From contig NZ_CP118246.1 of assembly GCF_028816455.1 (NCBI RefSeq), positions 3,486,501-3,550,500 of the forward strand: 64,000 bases of DNA, given 5' to 3'. Source of the stretch: Devosia algicola. Its GTDB lineage: Bacteria > Pseudomonadota > Alphaproteobacteria > Rhizobiales > Devosiaceae. The notes under the pieces were generated by a model. The model ran no database searches. It was not told the origin of the DNA and saw nothing but the letters and a program-made list of their open reading frames with translations. This document shows positions 1 to 10,176 of the stretch, piece after piece. The translations under genes were made by a program, and so were the position numbers. Position 1 is the first letter of the stretch; each line of letters starts with the position of its first letter.

Positions 1-873
1 ACTGGATTCGAGATATTCGATATGGGCCATGACCGTCATTCGCGCCGCCACCTTTATGGCAAGCGGCACGTCGGGATAGAGTTTGCCGGTGATTGCTGGC
101 ACCGAATGAGCGCCCGCTGACACGGCGGCAATGATCTGGCTGTTGCGCTGGCGCCGATGTGCCTCCAGCGCCTTGCCATATGCCGGGCCATCCGCGATAG
201 GGCCGCCATGAGCGGGTACATAGTACCGGTATCCGCTGGCCAGCACCCGCCCCAGCGAAGCGAAATAATCGGCCATCGACCCGTCGGGTACTGACACAAG
301 AGTCGAATTCCAGCCCATGACGTGATCGCCGGTCAACAGGATGGGCGTGCCAACCAGACCAAATGCCAAATGATTGGCGCAGTGTCCGGGTGTCGCTATC
401 ACCTCAAGCCGCGTCTTGTCGACCATCAGGCGGTCGCCATCGACGAGCACGCGATCAGGCACCAGATGCCAATCGCATGAATTGCGAATCGGATTGCGCT
501 CGAACCGACGCAGCGGGCGGGACAGGCGATGTCGTCCGCCAAACCAGAGCGGCGCACCCAGTTCTCGCGCCAGTTGTGCGGCAGCGTCGCTATGATCCTT
601 GTGGGTGTGGGTCAGGATGATGGCATCGACGCGCCGACCGTCAATGGCCTGGCGTAGTGCTGCCAGATGCAGCGAATCAGCGGGGCCGGGATCGACAAGC
701 GCCAGCCGCTCCTGGCCGATGAGAAAACTGTTGGTGCCAGTAAAAGTATAGGGACTGGCGTTGGGCGCGGTAACCCGCACCAGATCCGGTGCCACCTGAA
801 CCGGCCTGCCGGTTTGCGGATCAAACGCGGTGTCAAAGCTCAAAGTTGGGGCAGGGCTGGCCATTGCGCTCAC
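1..873 (-). CDS. MBL-fold metallo-hydrolase (partial, C-terminus beyond left edge)
   Basis: Metallo-beta-lactamase superfamily hydrolase of the glyoxalase II / RNase Z-like group, probably cytoplasmic. The zinc motif HTHKDH is visible about 95 residues in, after LVDPGPADSLH, and further downstream come ATPGHCANHLAF and LTGDHVMGW, which carry the other metal ligands. Translation is open from the edge to GTG 873 (an in-frame ATG is at 864). The stop lies outside the window. Substrate is unknown; members of this group act on thioesters, lactones or phosphoesters. It is transcribed away from bioY. Confidence 0.8.
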   Translation of the reverse strand, partial: MSAMASPAPTLSFDTAFDPQTGRPVQVAPDLVRVTAPNASPYTFTGTNSFLIGQERLALVDPGPADSLHLAALRQAIDGRRVDAIILTHTHKDHSDAAAQLARELGAPLWFGGRHRLSRPLRRFERNPIRNSCDWHLVPDRVLVDGDRLMVDKTRLEVIATPGHCANHLAFGLVGTPILLTGDHVMGWNSTLVSVPDGSMADYFASLGRVLASGYRYYVPAHGGPIADGPAYGKALEAHRRQRNSQIIAAVSAGAHSVPAITGKLYPDVPLAIKVAARMTVMAHIEYLESS

Positions 874-959
874 GATAGGGACAGATTATGACGTTACACG
901 AGCATTCCTAACGCATTCGGCGCCAATTCGCCGAATTATCGAGGTACGAAAGGTATAAA

Positions 960-1574
960 ATGGCCGTGACCCTGACTACGCCGAACACCCTTTTGGGCGC
1001 GCTCGCGCCAAAGGGTGAGGCTGCCAAACTCGCAACCAATCTGGTCACCATATTGCTGGGCACGCTGCTGCTCACCATCAGCGCCAAGATCAGTGTCCCG
1101 GTCTGGCCCGTGCCGGTGACCTTGACCAGTTTTGCCGTTGCCGCAATTGCCGCGGCATTCGGCTGGCGGCTGGGCGTTGCCACGGTCGCTGCCTATCTAC
1201 TCGAAGGTGCCATGGGACTTCCCGTGTTTGCGGCGGGTGGTGGTCTTGCCTATTTTGCCGGTCCGACAACCGGGTTCCTGATCGGCTACCTGCCAATGGC
1301 CTATATTATCGGCCGTGCCAGCGACATGGGCGCCGCCAACAAGCCCGCTTTGCTGTTCGGCGCCATGTTGGTCGGCGATGCCGTTCTGTTCGTTCTCGGT
1401 TTTGTTTGGTTGCTGGCCATGGCCGGGCAGGCCGGATGGATCGACCAGACCAATGTAGTTGCCTCTGCCTTTGCCAAGGCAGTGCAGCCATTCATCGTCT
1501 GGGACATTCTGAAAATGGCGCTGGCAGCGCTCAGCGTTGCCGGTGCCTGGTCACTGCTCAAAGCCCGGCGCTGA
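960..1574 (+). CDS. bioY: BioY family biotin transporter (ECF S component)
   Basis: Integral membrane protein of 204 residues with about six hydrophobic segments. The BioY signature is clear: LTISAKISVPVWPVPVTLTSF followed by GLPVFAAGGGLAYFAGPTTGFLIGYL. It binds and imports biotin, alone or with an ECF AT module; none is in the window. Start ATG 960 has a purine-rich GAGG/AAAGG stretch upstream. The sequence TTATCGAGGT at 937-946 matches only part of the alphaproteobacterial BioR operator consensus, so biotin repression is a weak inference. Confidence 0.92.
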   Translation: MAVTLTTPNTLLGALAPKGEAAKLATNLVTILLGTLLLTISAKISVPVWPVPVTLTSFAVAAIAAAFGWRLGVATVAAYLLEGAMGLPVFAAGGGLAYFAGPTTGFLIGYLPMAYIIGRASDMGAANKPALLFGAMLVGDAVLFVLGFVWLLAMAGQAGWIDQTNVVASAFAKAVQPFIVWDILKMALAALSVAGAWSLLKARR

Positions 1575-1597
1575 TTGTCAGATGACCAAATGAGGCA

Positions 1598-1630
1598 AAA
1601 AGGCCGGCCCAGAGGGTCGGCCTTTTTTAT
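1598..1630. terminator. Bidirectional intrinsic terminator between bioY and gcd
   Basis: The stem AAAAAGGCCG / CGGCCTTTTT with a short GC loop is flanked by A and T runs, so it can end transcription from both convergent genes. It lies 24 bases after the bioY stop and just after the repaired gcd stop. Confidence 0.85.
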
Positions 1631-1636
1631 TTCGGT

Positions 1637-4013
1637 TCAGCGCTTGGGCAGGGCATAAGCGATAATGGAATCGCCCGCTTCAGTGCCGGTTGAACCGTGA
1701 CCGCCCGCCACCACAATAACGAACTGGCGCTGGCTGGCCTCCGACCAATAGGCTCATCGGTGTCGCCTGCCCACCAGCGGGCAGTCGGCTCTGCCACAAT
1801 TGCTTGCCGGTGGTGACATCGTAGGCGCGCGCATAATAGTCCAGCGTGCCCGAAAGGAACGCAACGCCGCCCTTTGTAACTATGGGACCACCGATTCCCG
1901 GTACGCCCATTTTGAGCGGCAACGGCACAGGCGACAGATCCTGCACCGTGCCATTGACATGTTTGTATACGATCTGGCCCGTGGTCAGGTCCGCACCCGC
2001 GACATAGCCCCAGGGCGGCGATTGGCAGGGCAGGCCGAGCGGTGACAGGAATGCCCCCATCTTGGCCGCATACGGTGCCCCGAAATTTTCATTGAACGCC
2101 GGCGTATCGGGCTTGGTGACCACCCGTTCCTCGGCATCTGGCCGTGGGATCAGTTTGGAGGTGAAGGCGAGGTAAACTGGCATGGCGAACACGATCTGAC
2201 GCTCGGGATCAACTGCCACGCCGCCCCAGTTGAAGGCGCCAAAATTGCCCGGATAGACAATGCTGCCCTGTTCGGAGGGTGGTGTATAGCGCCCGTCATA
2301 CCGCAATGAACGGAACTGAATGCGGCAGGCCAACTGGTCAAACAATGTCGCGCCCCACATCGAGGATTCGCGCAACGGCTCGGGTTTGAACGACAGCGCC
2401 GATAACGGCTGTGTTGGCGCCGTAAAATCACCCTCGACGGCGCCTTGCGGTGCTGGCTCTTCGGTCACTGGAAGGATCGGCTCGCCCGTTTCACGATTGA
2501 GAACGAATAACTCGCCCTGCTTGGTCGGCGCCACCAGCGCTGGCACGGTTTGGCCATCAATGGTCAGGTCCAAAAGGCTGGGCTGGGCCGGCACGTCCAT
2601 GTCCCAGAGATCATGATGAACCCCCTGGAACACCCATGCTACCTCGCCGGTCTCGGCATTGAGTGCGACGATTGAGGACGAATATTTCTCGACATTTTCG
2701 TCACGATTGGCGCCGTACTGGTCGGGAGGCTGGTTGCCCATCGGAATATAGATCAGCCCAAGTTCTGGATCGTAGCTCGAGACGCTCCAGCTATTGGGCG
2801 AGTTTTCGCTATAACTTTGACCGGCCGCAATTGGGGCAGTCTCTTCAGGGTTGCGGCTATCCCAGTTCCAAACCAGTTCGCCGGTATTGATATTGAATGC
2901 GCGCACAACGCCCGACGGTTCAGTGGTCGAGACATTGTCGTTGACAGCACCACCAACAATAATCAGATCGGGCGTAACCACAGGTGGGGAGGTGGAATAA
3001 TAAGAGCCACCCACCACATTAGGCATGTTGGACCAGAGATCGACGGTGCCATCTTGCCCGCCAAAGCCGGGGCAAACTTTGCCGGTTTTGGCGCTCAGCG
3101 CAATCAGGCGCGCATCGACCGTCGGCAGGAACAGGCGCTGCATGCAATCGGGCGAACTCGGCGATGCCGGCGGGTTTTGCGTGCTGCCGTCAGAATAGGA
3201 AACACCACGGCAGGTCAGATGCTGTGTATTTTGTGACGATGGCTGCTTGAGTTGCGGATCAAAGCGCCATTTCTCCGCGCCGGTTTCTGCGTCCAGCGCA
3301 AACACCAGATCATGAGGCGTGCACAGATATACCGTGTCGCCAATTTTGAGCGGGGTAACCTCATAGGTGGTTTCCACCGGATCATCATCGCCGCGCACAT
3401 CACCGGTCTGGAATGTCCATGCAACCTGCAGATTGGCCACATTGTCGGGCGTGATTTGATTGAGCGGCGAATAGCGCTGTCCCAGCGCTGTGCGGCCATA
3501 GGCGTGCCAGTCGCCATCCGGCACAGGATCGACCTGGCGCGCCGCGGTTTCGCGTACCGGCAAACTGCCGGACAAATCGTTGCTGGGTATGAACAGGGCA
3601 GCAATGCCCACTATTACCGCCAGACCAATGCTGCCCAAAAGGCCAAACCAAGCGGTGCGTCGACCATCATGCGGCCCGCGCTCCAGCGCATTTACCGCCC
3701 AGGGCAGGGCAAGTAGCACGCCTAAAATCACGACCACATCGCCGCGCGGTGCCAAGGTCCACCAATCCAGCCCTACCTCCCAGATCGACCACGCAAGTGT
3801 GATGATGATGGTGCCGGCATAAATCCATAGTGCCAGCACTCGACGCTGAAAAATGAGGGTTGCCGTTGCCAAAAACGCCAAACCGGCCAAGGCATAGTAC
3901 CACGAGCCACCCAAGCCGATCAGCCAACCGCCACCGGCCAATAGCGCAAGACCGCACAGACCAATGATGACGGCAACAACGCGAGAGTAAATTGCTTCAG
4001 GATGATTTGTCAT
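1637..4013 (-). CDS. gcd: Membrane-bound PQQ-dependent glucose/quinate/shikimate dehydrogenase, frameshifted near 3' end
   Basis: Periplasm-facing quinoprotein that oxidises aldoses (typically glucose to gluconolactone) and passes electrons to ubiquinone. About five membrane helices fill the first 135 residues; the eight-bladed PQQ propeller follows, with DWHAYGRTALGQRYSPLNQI and repeated blade motifs such as ALDAETGAEKWRFDP and ALNAETGEVAWVFQG. Start ATG 4013 has GGAGA eight bases upstream. As read, the frame breaks at 1750-1755 (AGGCTC) and stops early at 1680. Removing one base restores the family ending VIVVAGGHGSTGT...AYALPKR with its stop at 1637. No PQQ synthesis genes are in the window. 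Confidence 0.92.
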
Positions 4014-4128
4014 GAAAAATTCTCCGACTAATTGCCACCTCAACGATGCAAAAAAGACAGAGTTCCAGACAGTGCGTTGATGTGCCCGACGAGTCGGGTC
4101 CTGCAAGAGTGCTTGTGAGGTTCAACGC

Positions 4129-4157
4129 AAAAACCCCGACCTTGGAAAAGGCCGGGG
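4129..4157 (-). terminator. Intrinsic terminator after tRNA-Pro
   Basis: Read on the minus strand, CCCCGGCC and GGTCGGGG form a stem around a TTTTCCAA loop, followed by five T. It starts six bases after the CCA end of tRNA-Pro. Confidence 0.85.
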
Positions 4158-4162
4158 CTGGT

Positions 4163-4239
4163 TGGTCGGAGTAGAGTGATTCGAACACTCGACCCCCTGC
4201 TCCCGAAGCAGGTGCGCTACCAGGCTGCGCCATACTCCG
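4163..4239 (-). tRNA. tRNA-Pro (anticodon CGG)
   Basis: Full 77-base cloverleaf on the minus strand. The acceptor stem CGGAGTA/TACTCCG, a D-arm GCGCAGCCTGGTAGCGC, anticodon loop CTTCGGGAG, T-arm loop GTTCGAATC and an encoded 3' CCA are all present. Confidence 0.96.
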
Positions 4240-4384
4240 TCATTGTTGCGACCCCGATGGGGTGACCGCAATGTCCTGTTTTATAGCGATGCCACCGCTG
4301 CGGTTCAAGACGGTCCGGTTTGCAAATCAAACACGGTAATCCGTGTTGCCAGTCGGTTTCAAACCGTGTAGGAACCGCGCCAGT

Positions 4385-4459
4385 TGGGGCGTCGCCAAGT
4401 GGTAAGGCACCGGTTTTTGGTATCGGCATTCCCAGGTTCGAATCCTGGCGCCCCAGCCA
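4385..4459 (+). tRNA. tRNA-Gln (anticodon TTG)
   Basis: 75-base tRNA with the acceptor stem TGGGGCG/CGCCCCA, anticodon loop containing TTTTTGGTA (anticodon TTG), T-loop GGTTCGAATCC and an encoded CCA. It lies 145 bases from tRNA-Pro on the opposite strand, just beyond the stop of the convergent LacI regulator. Confidence 0.96.
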
Positions 4460-4489
4460 TTCTGTATATGATTGCCCGCCGAGCAATAG

Positions 4490-5506
4490 TCAGCTGGACG
4501 GCGGTTTAGCAGTTGAACCGCCCATGACCAGTTTCGGCGAAAATATGCATGTTTCCGGCTGCGCTGCGTCTTTGCCATATTCGGCAATGCGCCGCATCAG
4601 CATCTGGCTGGCCTTGCGCGCCAGCAGGTCGATTTGTTGCACCGCCGAGGTGATTTTTGGGACAATAAGACCGCTCCAGGGCACGTCGTCGATGCCGACA
4701 AGCGACACATCCTCCGGGCAATCTATGGCCAGGTCCTTGAGTGCCTGTAGCGCGCCAAGCGCGATCACATTGCTCGCTGCGACAATGGCGGTCGGACGCC
4801 GTTGTCCGGCGAACAGTTTTAGCGTGATATCATAGGCGCGGTCGGCGCGGTACTCGGCATCCAGGATCATGTCCGGTCGCACCTCGATACCGGCCGCGCG
4901 CATGGTGTCGATAAAACCATTGGCGCGCATTCGGGAGGTGAAAATGCCGGTGGCACCGCCCAGCATACAGATGTCGCGATGCCCCAGCTCCAGCAGATGC
5001 CGGGTGAGCATGGCCGCAGCCAGTTCGTTGTCGCTGCCGACAAAGTCCCGCCCTAGCGAGTCAAACTGCTGGTCAAACAGCACGCAGGGCATTTTCAACT
5101 GCCTGATATGCTCGATGGATTGCCCCTCCTGCACGCAGGTAGACAGTAAAATGCCGGCGACACGCTGCCCGGCCATGTGATTCATGATTGCCAGTTCGCG
5201 CGCCGGATCGCCGCCGGTGTCGGACAGCAGGACCATGTAATTGTCTTTATATGCTTGCTGTTCAATCTCGTGCAGAAGATTGCCGAAAAACGGGTTGTTG
5301 ATGTCGGTGACGACAACACCGATCATTTTGCTGCGACCGCTCTTTAGCGTTTGCGCTATGGGGTCCGCCGAATAGCCGATCGAACTTGCAATTTTCAGAA
5401 CCTTCTCACGAGTTTCCGGTTTGACGCGATCGGGATCGTTCAGCGCCAATGACACTGTCGATATCGAAACTTCGGCCATGCGTGCCACGTCGCGGATCGT
5501 TGCCAT
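4490..5506 (-). CDS. LacI family transcriptional repressor of the adjacent sugar ABC locus
   Basis: 338 residues. The N-terminal LacI helix-turn-helix is textbook (MATIRDVARMAEVSISTVSL, then NDPDRVKPETREKV), followed by the periplasmic-binding-protein-like effector domain (IGVVVTDINNPFF from about residue 62, and GIDDVPWSGLIVPKITSAVQQ near 290). It is divergent from the ABC transporter operon. A perfect palindrome at 5696-5709 over that operon's promoter is the likely operator. The effector is probably the imported sugar or its phosphate, by analogy with the family. Confidence 0.93.
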   Translation of the reverse strand: MATIRDVARMAEVSISTVSLALNDPDRVKPETREKVLKIASSIGYSADPIAQTLKSGRSKMIGVVVTDINNPFFGNLLHEIEQQAYKDNYMVLLSDTGGDPARELAIMNHMAGQRVAGILLSTCVQEGQSIEHIRQLKMPCVLFDQQFDSLGRDFVGSDNELAAAMLTRHLLELGHRDICMLGGATGIFTSRMRANGFIDTMRAAGIEVRPDMILDAEYRADRAYDITLKLFAGQRRPTAIVAASNVIALGALQALKDLAIDCPEDVSLVGIDDVPWSGLIVPKITSAVQQIDLLARKASQMLMRRIAEYGKDAAQPETCIFSPKLVMGGSTAKPPSS

Positions 5507-5658
5507 CTGGGTCCATCGAAACGTTCATAGAAATATGCCGACTTCGGCGTTATCGACATAGGTTTTTTTACTGTCAGAAAGTGCCGAGAACACAATGACT
5601 TGTGACGTCACGCTCCAATAATGTCAACCGATCTACCGCTTGCTTGCTTCGAACCCGC

Positions 5659-5709
5659 TTGACATTCCACGACTTGCCATGCCTAACATGTACAGTCGAA
5701 CCGGTTCGA
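5659..5709 (+). promoter_or_regulatory. Promoter and LacI-type operator of the sugar ABC operon
   Basis: A consensus -35 box TTGACA (5659-5664) is followed by a -10-like TAACAT (5684-5689; spacing slightly long). The expected start point falls on the perfect 14-bp palindrome TCGAACCGGTTCGA (5696-5709), which has the central CG/CCGG form usual for LacI-family operators. Repressor bound there would block initiation. Confidence 0.7.
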
Positions 5710-5802
5710 TAAATTATCAAAGCGACCGGACGAATACCATTTATGCGCCACCCAACCTGATGCTCGGCGTTGTGTGGTTTTGATATCCCGAGGGAGGGGA
5801 CA

Positions 5803-7112
5803 ATGCATCGATCTATTAAATCCATTGCGTCTGGAATGGCGCTGGCGGGCTTTTGCTGTGCCAGTTTGCTGAGCGCAGGCGCGGCCATGGCCCAAGACCA
5901 GGTAACGCTAAAAATGTGGTCGCTGGTGAACGACAACTATCCTGAATTTATCGACCTGGCAGAAAAGGAATTCCAAAAGACCCACCCCAATGTGAACATA
6001 GAACTCGAGAGTACGCCAAACGAGGCCTACAAGACCGCCATCCAGGTGGCCCTTGTTGGGTCCGAGCCACCTGACGTGTTCTTCAATTGGGCAGGCGAAG
6101 ACTCAGCGCGCCTGGCGCGCGACGGTCTGGCCCTCGATATAACCGATCTCGGCGATATGGACGGTGGTTTCAAAAGTCTGATCTCGGAGAGCCTGGCAGC
6201 AGACCTTTGCCGTCAATGGCAAGCTCTATGGCGTTCCCATTGAGGCCGTCAGCAAGTATTTTTACTACGACAAGCAGTTCTTTGCTGACAATAATCTGTC
6301 AGTGCCGACATCGTTCAACGGCGTGCTCGATCTCTGCAAGGCGATCCGCAAGATCAATCCGTCCATCGTCCCGCTACCCATTGGCAATTCCGAACGCTGG
6401 CACGTTGTCCACTACATGACCGTGCTCAACGAACGTGTTTTGGGCATTGACGGCACCAAGGCCGACTACGATTTGAGTGCCTCGGACGCCGACCTGTTTA
6501 CCGATCCGGGTTATGTCGAGGCGTGGAACAAACTGCTGGAATTGCAGGATGCCGGATGTTTTCAGGACGCGCCAAACGCGACGTCACCTGAAGTGGCCTG
6601 GTCCATGTTTTCCTCGCAGATTTCACCGATGATCTATTGCGGCACCTGGTGCATGTCCACCTTCAACAAGGATGGCTTTACCGACTATGCACTGTTCCGG
6701 TTCCCACCGGTTGAAGGCGGCAAGAGCGATGGCACAACCAATATGGTGGTCCCGCAAGGCATGCAGGTTTCTTCCAAAACTCAGCATCCCGAAGAAGCGG
6801 TGGCGTGGCTGAGCCTTCCTTGTGACGCCTGAAATGGGTCAACTCTATGCCAAGATGCGCGGTAGCATTCCGTCCAACGCCGCGCTTGTCCCCGAGATGA
6901 CCGACGCAACGGAGCAATTCAAGTGGGTTGCCCAGGACATTGCGTCCTTGTCCGCTTCCTACAACGTGCTCGACGTGGCGCTGGAGGCAAGTGTCGCCGA
7001 GGCATATCTCAATATGGGTGTTGAGGTTCTCAACCGCACCAAAACCCCCGAAGAGGCAATGCAGTTCATCCGTGAAACCGCATTGGCAGCCAAAGCCAAA
7101 ATGGCCAGCTAG
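5803..7112 (+). CDS. Sugar ABC transporter substrate-binding protein (family 1), two frameshifts
   Basis: Periplasmic binding protein of the MalE/UgpB type, about 435 residues when repaired. It starts at ATG 5803 behind GAGGGAGGGGA, with a 30-residue signal peptide ending AAMA-QDQ. Family landmarks include VTLKMWSLVNDNYPEF and EKEFQKTHPNVNIELE near the N-terminus and GWFD-type tryptophans further on. The frame breaks at GAGCCT 6189-6194 and again at GAGCCT 6811-6816. Dropping one base at each gives ESWQQTFAVNGKLYGVPIE and WLSFLVTPEMGQLYAKM. It is the first gene of the operon with the permeases at 7238 and 8176 and the ATPase at 9007. Confidence 0.9.
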
Positions 7113-7237
7113 CCTGGCGTTCGGCCTTGGGTCCGAACGCGATCCTCCCTGCGCGGACCCGTTTTTTACAATGAGACATGCCGCACCGACGTGGCATGTC
7201 TCGCCACGCACTCACAGGCGCTGACGCACGGGCACAC

Positions 7238-8173
7238 ATGATGACGGATGCCGCAAAAACATCACTCACTGGCGATCGTGGCCGCAGCGGCGCGCCGCGA
7301 AGCGCCAAATCGGCCAATGCGATCAGTACATCTGTGTTGCTGGGCCCCGCTTTGTTGCTGTGCGGTGTTTTCATTGTCGTTCCGGCCATTCTGGCCATAT
7401 TCGGCTCGTTCTTTGACTTCGGCATTACCTCGCAGAACTGGGAATTTGTCGGCCTTGGCAATTATGGACGCGCCGCCAGTGATCCGGTGTTCTGGATTGC
7501 CCTGCGCAATAATCTCATTATCGTGGTTGGTTCGATCATTCTGCAGGTTGGTGTGGGCACCATACTCGCCGCTATTCTCGACCGGGGGTTGCCGTCGGGC
7601 AGCACGATATTCCGCACCATCATCTTTGCGCCCATGGTGGTCTCGTCTGTGGCTATCGCCATTATCTGGCTGGTTATTCTCGATCCAAATGTGGGCGCAC
7701 TCAATGCCGTGATCAAACAGATCGGTTTGACACCGCCTGCATTGGGGTGGCTGGGCGACCCCAATATTGCCATCTGGATGATCCTGATCATCGCCATGTG
7801 GCAGTTCACCGGCTTCATGATGGTGCTCATTCTTGCTGGCCTACAGGGCATCCCCAAAGAACTTTACGAGGCGGCTTCCCTTGATGGTGCGCGTGGGCTC
7901 AAGGCCTTTTGGTACATCACGCTGCCCTCGATCCGGAACATTCTTATTGTCGCGGTGCTAATCACCACGATTGGTGGTTTCAAGGTCTTCGACCTGATTT
8001 ACGCAACCACCCAAGGCGGTCCGGCCAACGCCACCCAGGTGCTGGGTACCTATATTTATCAACAGGCATTCAACCTTGGAAACATGGGCTATGCCGACGC
8101 CATTTCCGTGGTGCTGTTGCTCATAGCCGTGGCCCTTGGCTGGTTGCAACTGCAGATTTCACGGAGGGCATGA
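7238..8173 (+). CDS. Sugar ABC transporter permease (MalF type)
   Basis: Inner-membrane permease with six predicted helices. The EAA loop that docks the ATPase is seen as LYEAASLDGARGLKAFWYITLPSI. The chosen start, ATG 7238 (MMTDAAK), removes an unconvincing upstream extension; other in-frame ATGs at 7178 and 7196 cannot be excluded, since no strong ribosome site is visible. The stop overlaps an ATG in the next permease. Confidence 0.9.
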   Translation: MMTDAAKTSLTGDRGRSGAPRSAKSANAISTSVLLGPALLLCGVFIVVPAILAIFGSFFDFGITSQNWEFVGLGNYGRAASDPVFWIALRNNLIIVVGSIILQVGVGTILAAILDRGLPSGSTIFRTIIFAPMVVSSVAIAIIWLVILDPNVGALNAVIKQIGLTPPALGWLGDPNIAIWMILIIAMWQFTGFMMVLILAGLQGIPKELYEAASLDGARGLKAFWYITLPSIRNILIVAVLITTIGGFKVFDLIYATTQGGPANATQVLGTYIYQQAFNLGNMGYADAISVVLLLIAVALGWLQLQISRRA

Positions 8174-8175
8174 GC

Positions 8176-8997
8176 ATGGGTTCGCGCTTTCGCTTTGTTA
8201 ATGTTGTGCTCTATGGTGCCGTCAGTCTGTGGAGCCTTTTCGTTCTGCTGCCGCTGGTGTGGATGGTCATTGCCTCGAGCAAGACCCGGCGGGAAATTTT
8301 CCTCGATCCACTCGGCCTGCCCGCGCAATTTCGCCTCGACGCGTTTGAACGGGCGTGGAGTGTGGGCATGGGCACATTTCTGTTCAACTCCGCCATCATC
8401 ACCTTCTTTTCGGTCATTGTTATTGTCGTCGTCAGCGGCATGGCGGCCTATGTGCTGGCCCGGTCGGACAACAAATGGATGCAACTGGTGTATCTGATGA
8501 TTGTTGCCGGATTTGCCGTGCCTGTGCAGGCCGTTCTGGTGCCATTGTTCCAGATGGTTTCCGAAGCGGGGATGCTCAATTCACGGGCCGCGATTGTGTT
8601 GCCTTACGCCGCCTATGGCGTGCCCTTTACCACCATTTTGTTTTACGCCTTCTTCCTTGATTTCCCGCGTGAACTCGAAGAGGCGGCGCGCCTGGATGGG
8701 TGTGGCCGTTTGCAGATTTTTTTCAGGATCATCCTGCCACTTTCCGGTCCGGCGATCGCCAGCGCCGCTATTTTCCAGGCGGTATTTATCTGGAATGAAT
8801 TTGTTTTGGCGCTGCTTATGTTGACCAAGCCCGCGCTCAAGACGTTGCCGGTTGGCATTTTGCAACTTACGGGCGAATTCACCGCCGACTGGCCGGCCAT
8901 CATGGCCGGTCTGTCCATTGCCGTGCTGCCAATCCTTTTGATCTTCATTCTCGCTCAAAAATATTTCGTCCGGTCGCTCGCCGGTCTAGGCAAATAG
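8176..8997 (+). CDS. Sugar ABC transporter permease (MalG type)
   Basis: Second permease of the sugar importer, 273 residues and six helices, with the EAA motif ELEEAARLDGCGRLQIFFRIILPLSGPA. Two ATGs occur, at 8170 and 8176. GGAGGG at 8163-8168 is correctly spaced only for 8176, so that start is chosen. It ends nine bases before the ATPase start, consistent with one transcript. Confidence 0.91.
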   Translation: MGSRFRFVNVVLYGAVSLWSLFVLLPLVWMVIASSKTRREIFLDPLGLPAQFRLDAFERAWSVGMGTFLFNSAIITFFSVIVIVVVSGMAAYVLARSDNKWMQLVYLMIVAGFAVPVQAVLVPLFQMVSEAGMLNSRAAIVLPYAAYGVPFTTILFYAFFLDFPRELEEAARLDGCGRLQIFFRIILPLSGPAIASAAIFQAVFIWNEFVLALLMLTKPALKTLPVGILQLTGEFTADWPAIMAGLSIAVLPILLIFILAQKYFVRSLAGLGK

Positions 8998-9006
8998 GAC
9001 AGGTTC

Positions 9007-10164
9007 ATGCCCCATCTCGAGATAAAAAACCTCGTCAAGAAATATGGTGATTTCACCGCAGTCAAAGACGTCAGCTTTGCCGTGGAGCAGGGGGAGTTCG
9101 TGGTCATGGTCGGCCCGTCGGGCTGTGGCAAATCCACTTTGCTGCGCAGTATCGCAGGGCTTGAGGAAATCTCGTCTGGGGAAATCTGCATCAATGGGCG
9201 CGACATCAGCCGAGATGAACCATCCGACCGTGGCGTCGCCATGGTGTTTCAGAACTATGCGCTATATCCCCATATGACGGTGCGCCAGAATATGGGCTTT
9301 GCCCTGAAAATCGCCGGCGCCCCCAAGCGCGAGGTCAACGAAGCCGTCGAGCGGGCCGCAGCCATCCTGCGCATTCAGGAACAACTTGATAAGCGCCCGA
9401 AGGCATTGTCGGGCGGACAAAAGCAGCGCGTTGCCATCGGTCGCGCCATCACCCGGTCGCCCGACGTTTTCCTGTTTGATGAACCCTTGTCTAATCTCGA
9501 TGCCGCATTGCGCTCCCAGATGCGCATCGAACTGGGGCGGCTGCATACAGAACTCGGCGCCACCATGGTCTATGTCACCCACGATCAGACCGAGGCCATG
9601 ACCATGGCCAGCCGGATCGTTGTGCTGCATGACGGCATCATCGAGCAGATCGGCACACCGCTTGATCTCTACAATGAACCCCATAATCGCTTCGTTGCCG
9701 GATTTTTGGGATCACCCCGCATGAATTTTATCGAAGCGCGGGCAGAACAGAGCCGCGAGGGCATGGTGTCCGTATCAGCGCCCGGCCTTGACGGCTCCCT
9801 GAGGATCAAACTCAAGGCGGGCGCCGATGCACCGGCACCCGGCGAAAAAGTCACTGTTGGTGTCCGACCTGAGGCATTTGGTGAGCACGATGCAGGTGGT
9901 TGGACCATAAAGGGGTCAATCGCGGTCATCGAAAGCCTTGGCCGGGAAACCCTTGTCTATCTCGACGGCGGACAGGTACGCGCCACCGATTCAGAATCCC
10001 ACGAGGGCTATTTTGCGGTGCACCGTACCCGCCAGATTACTGCCCGGCACGGTGACGGCCTTACAGTCACGGTCGACCCCAATGCAGTGTTCCTTTTCGG
10101 GCCCGATGACGAGACGATTGCCTTCCCCCAATCGCACCATTCCATCATTCACAACCAAGTATAA
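9007..10164 (+). CDS. Sugar ABC transporter ATP-binding protein (UgpC/MsmK/MalK type)
   Basis: 385-residue ATPase of the CUT1 class. It has Walker A GPSGCGKST (about residues 38-46), Q-loop FQNYALYPHM, signature LSGGQKQRVAIGRA, Walker B VFLFDEPLSNLDA and the H-loop VTHDQTEAM. The C-terminal 130 residues form the OB/TOBE regulatory domain typical of MalK relatives (VGVRPEAF). It energises the two permeases just upstream. Confidence 0.95.
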   Translation: MPHLEIKNLVKKYGDFTAVKDVSFAVEQGEFVVMVGPSGCGKSTLLRSIAGLEEISSGEICINGRDISRDEPSDRGVAMVFQNYALYPHMTVRQNMGFALKIAGAPKREVNEAVERAAAILRIQEQLDKRPKALSGGQKQRVAIGRAITRSPDVFLFDEPLSNLDAALRSQMRIELGRLHTELGATMVYVTHDQTEAMTMASRIVVLHDGIIEQIGTPLDLYNEPHNRFVAGFLGSPRMNFIEARAEQSREGMVSVSAPGLDGSLRIKLKAGADAPAPGEKVTVGVRPEAFGEHDAGGWTIKGSIAVIESLGRETLVYLDGGQVRATDSESHEGYFAVHRTRQITARHGDGLTVTVDPNAVFLFGPDDETIAFPQSHHSIIHNQV

Positions 10165-10176
10165 TGTGAGACCATC

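Noticed and set aside
937-946. BioR operator TTATCGAGGT upstream of bioY.
   Set aside because: Only about seven of ten positions fit the consensus and the second half-site is missing, so it is mentioned with bioY but not annotated as a site.
6189-6816. Programmed ribosomal frameshifting as an explanation of the paired breaks in the binding-protein gene and others.
   Set aside because: There is no slippery heptamer or common downstream structure, the same GAGCCT change occurs in unrelated genes including essential ones, and every case needs one base less.
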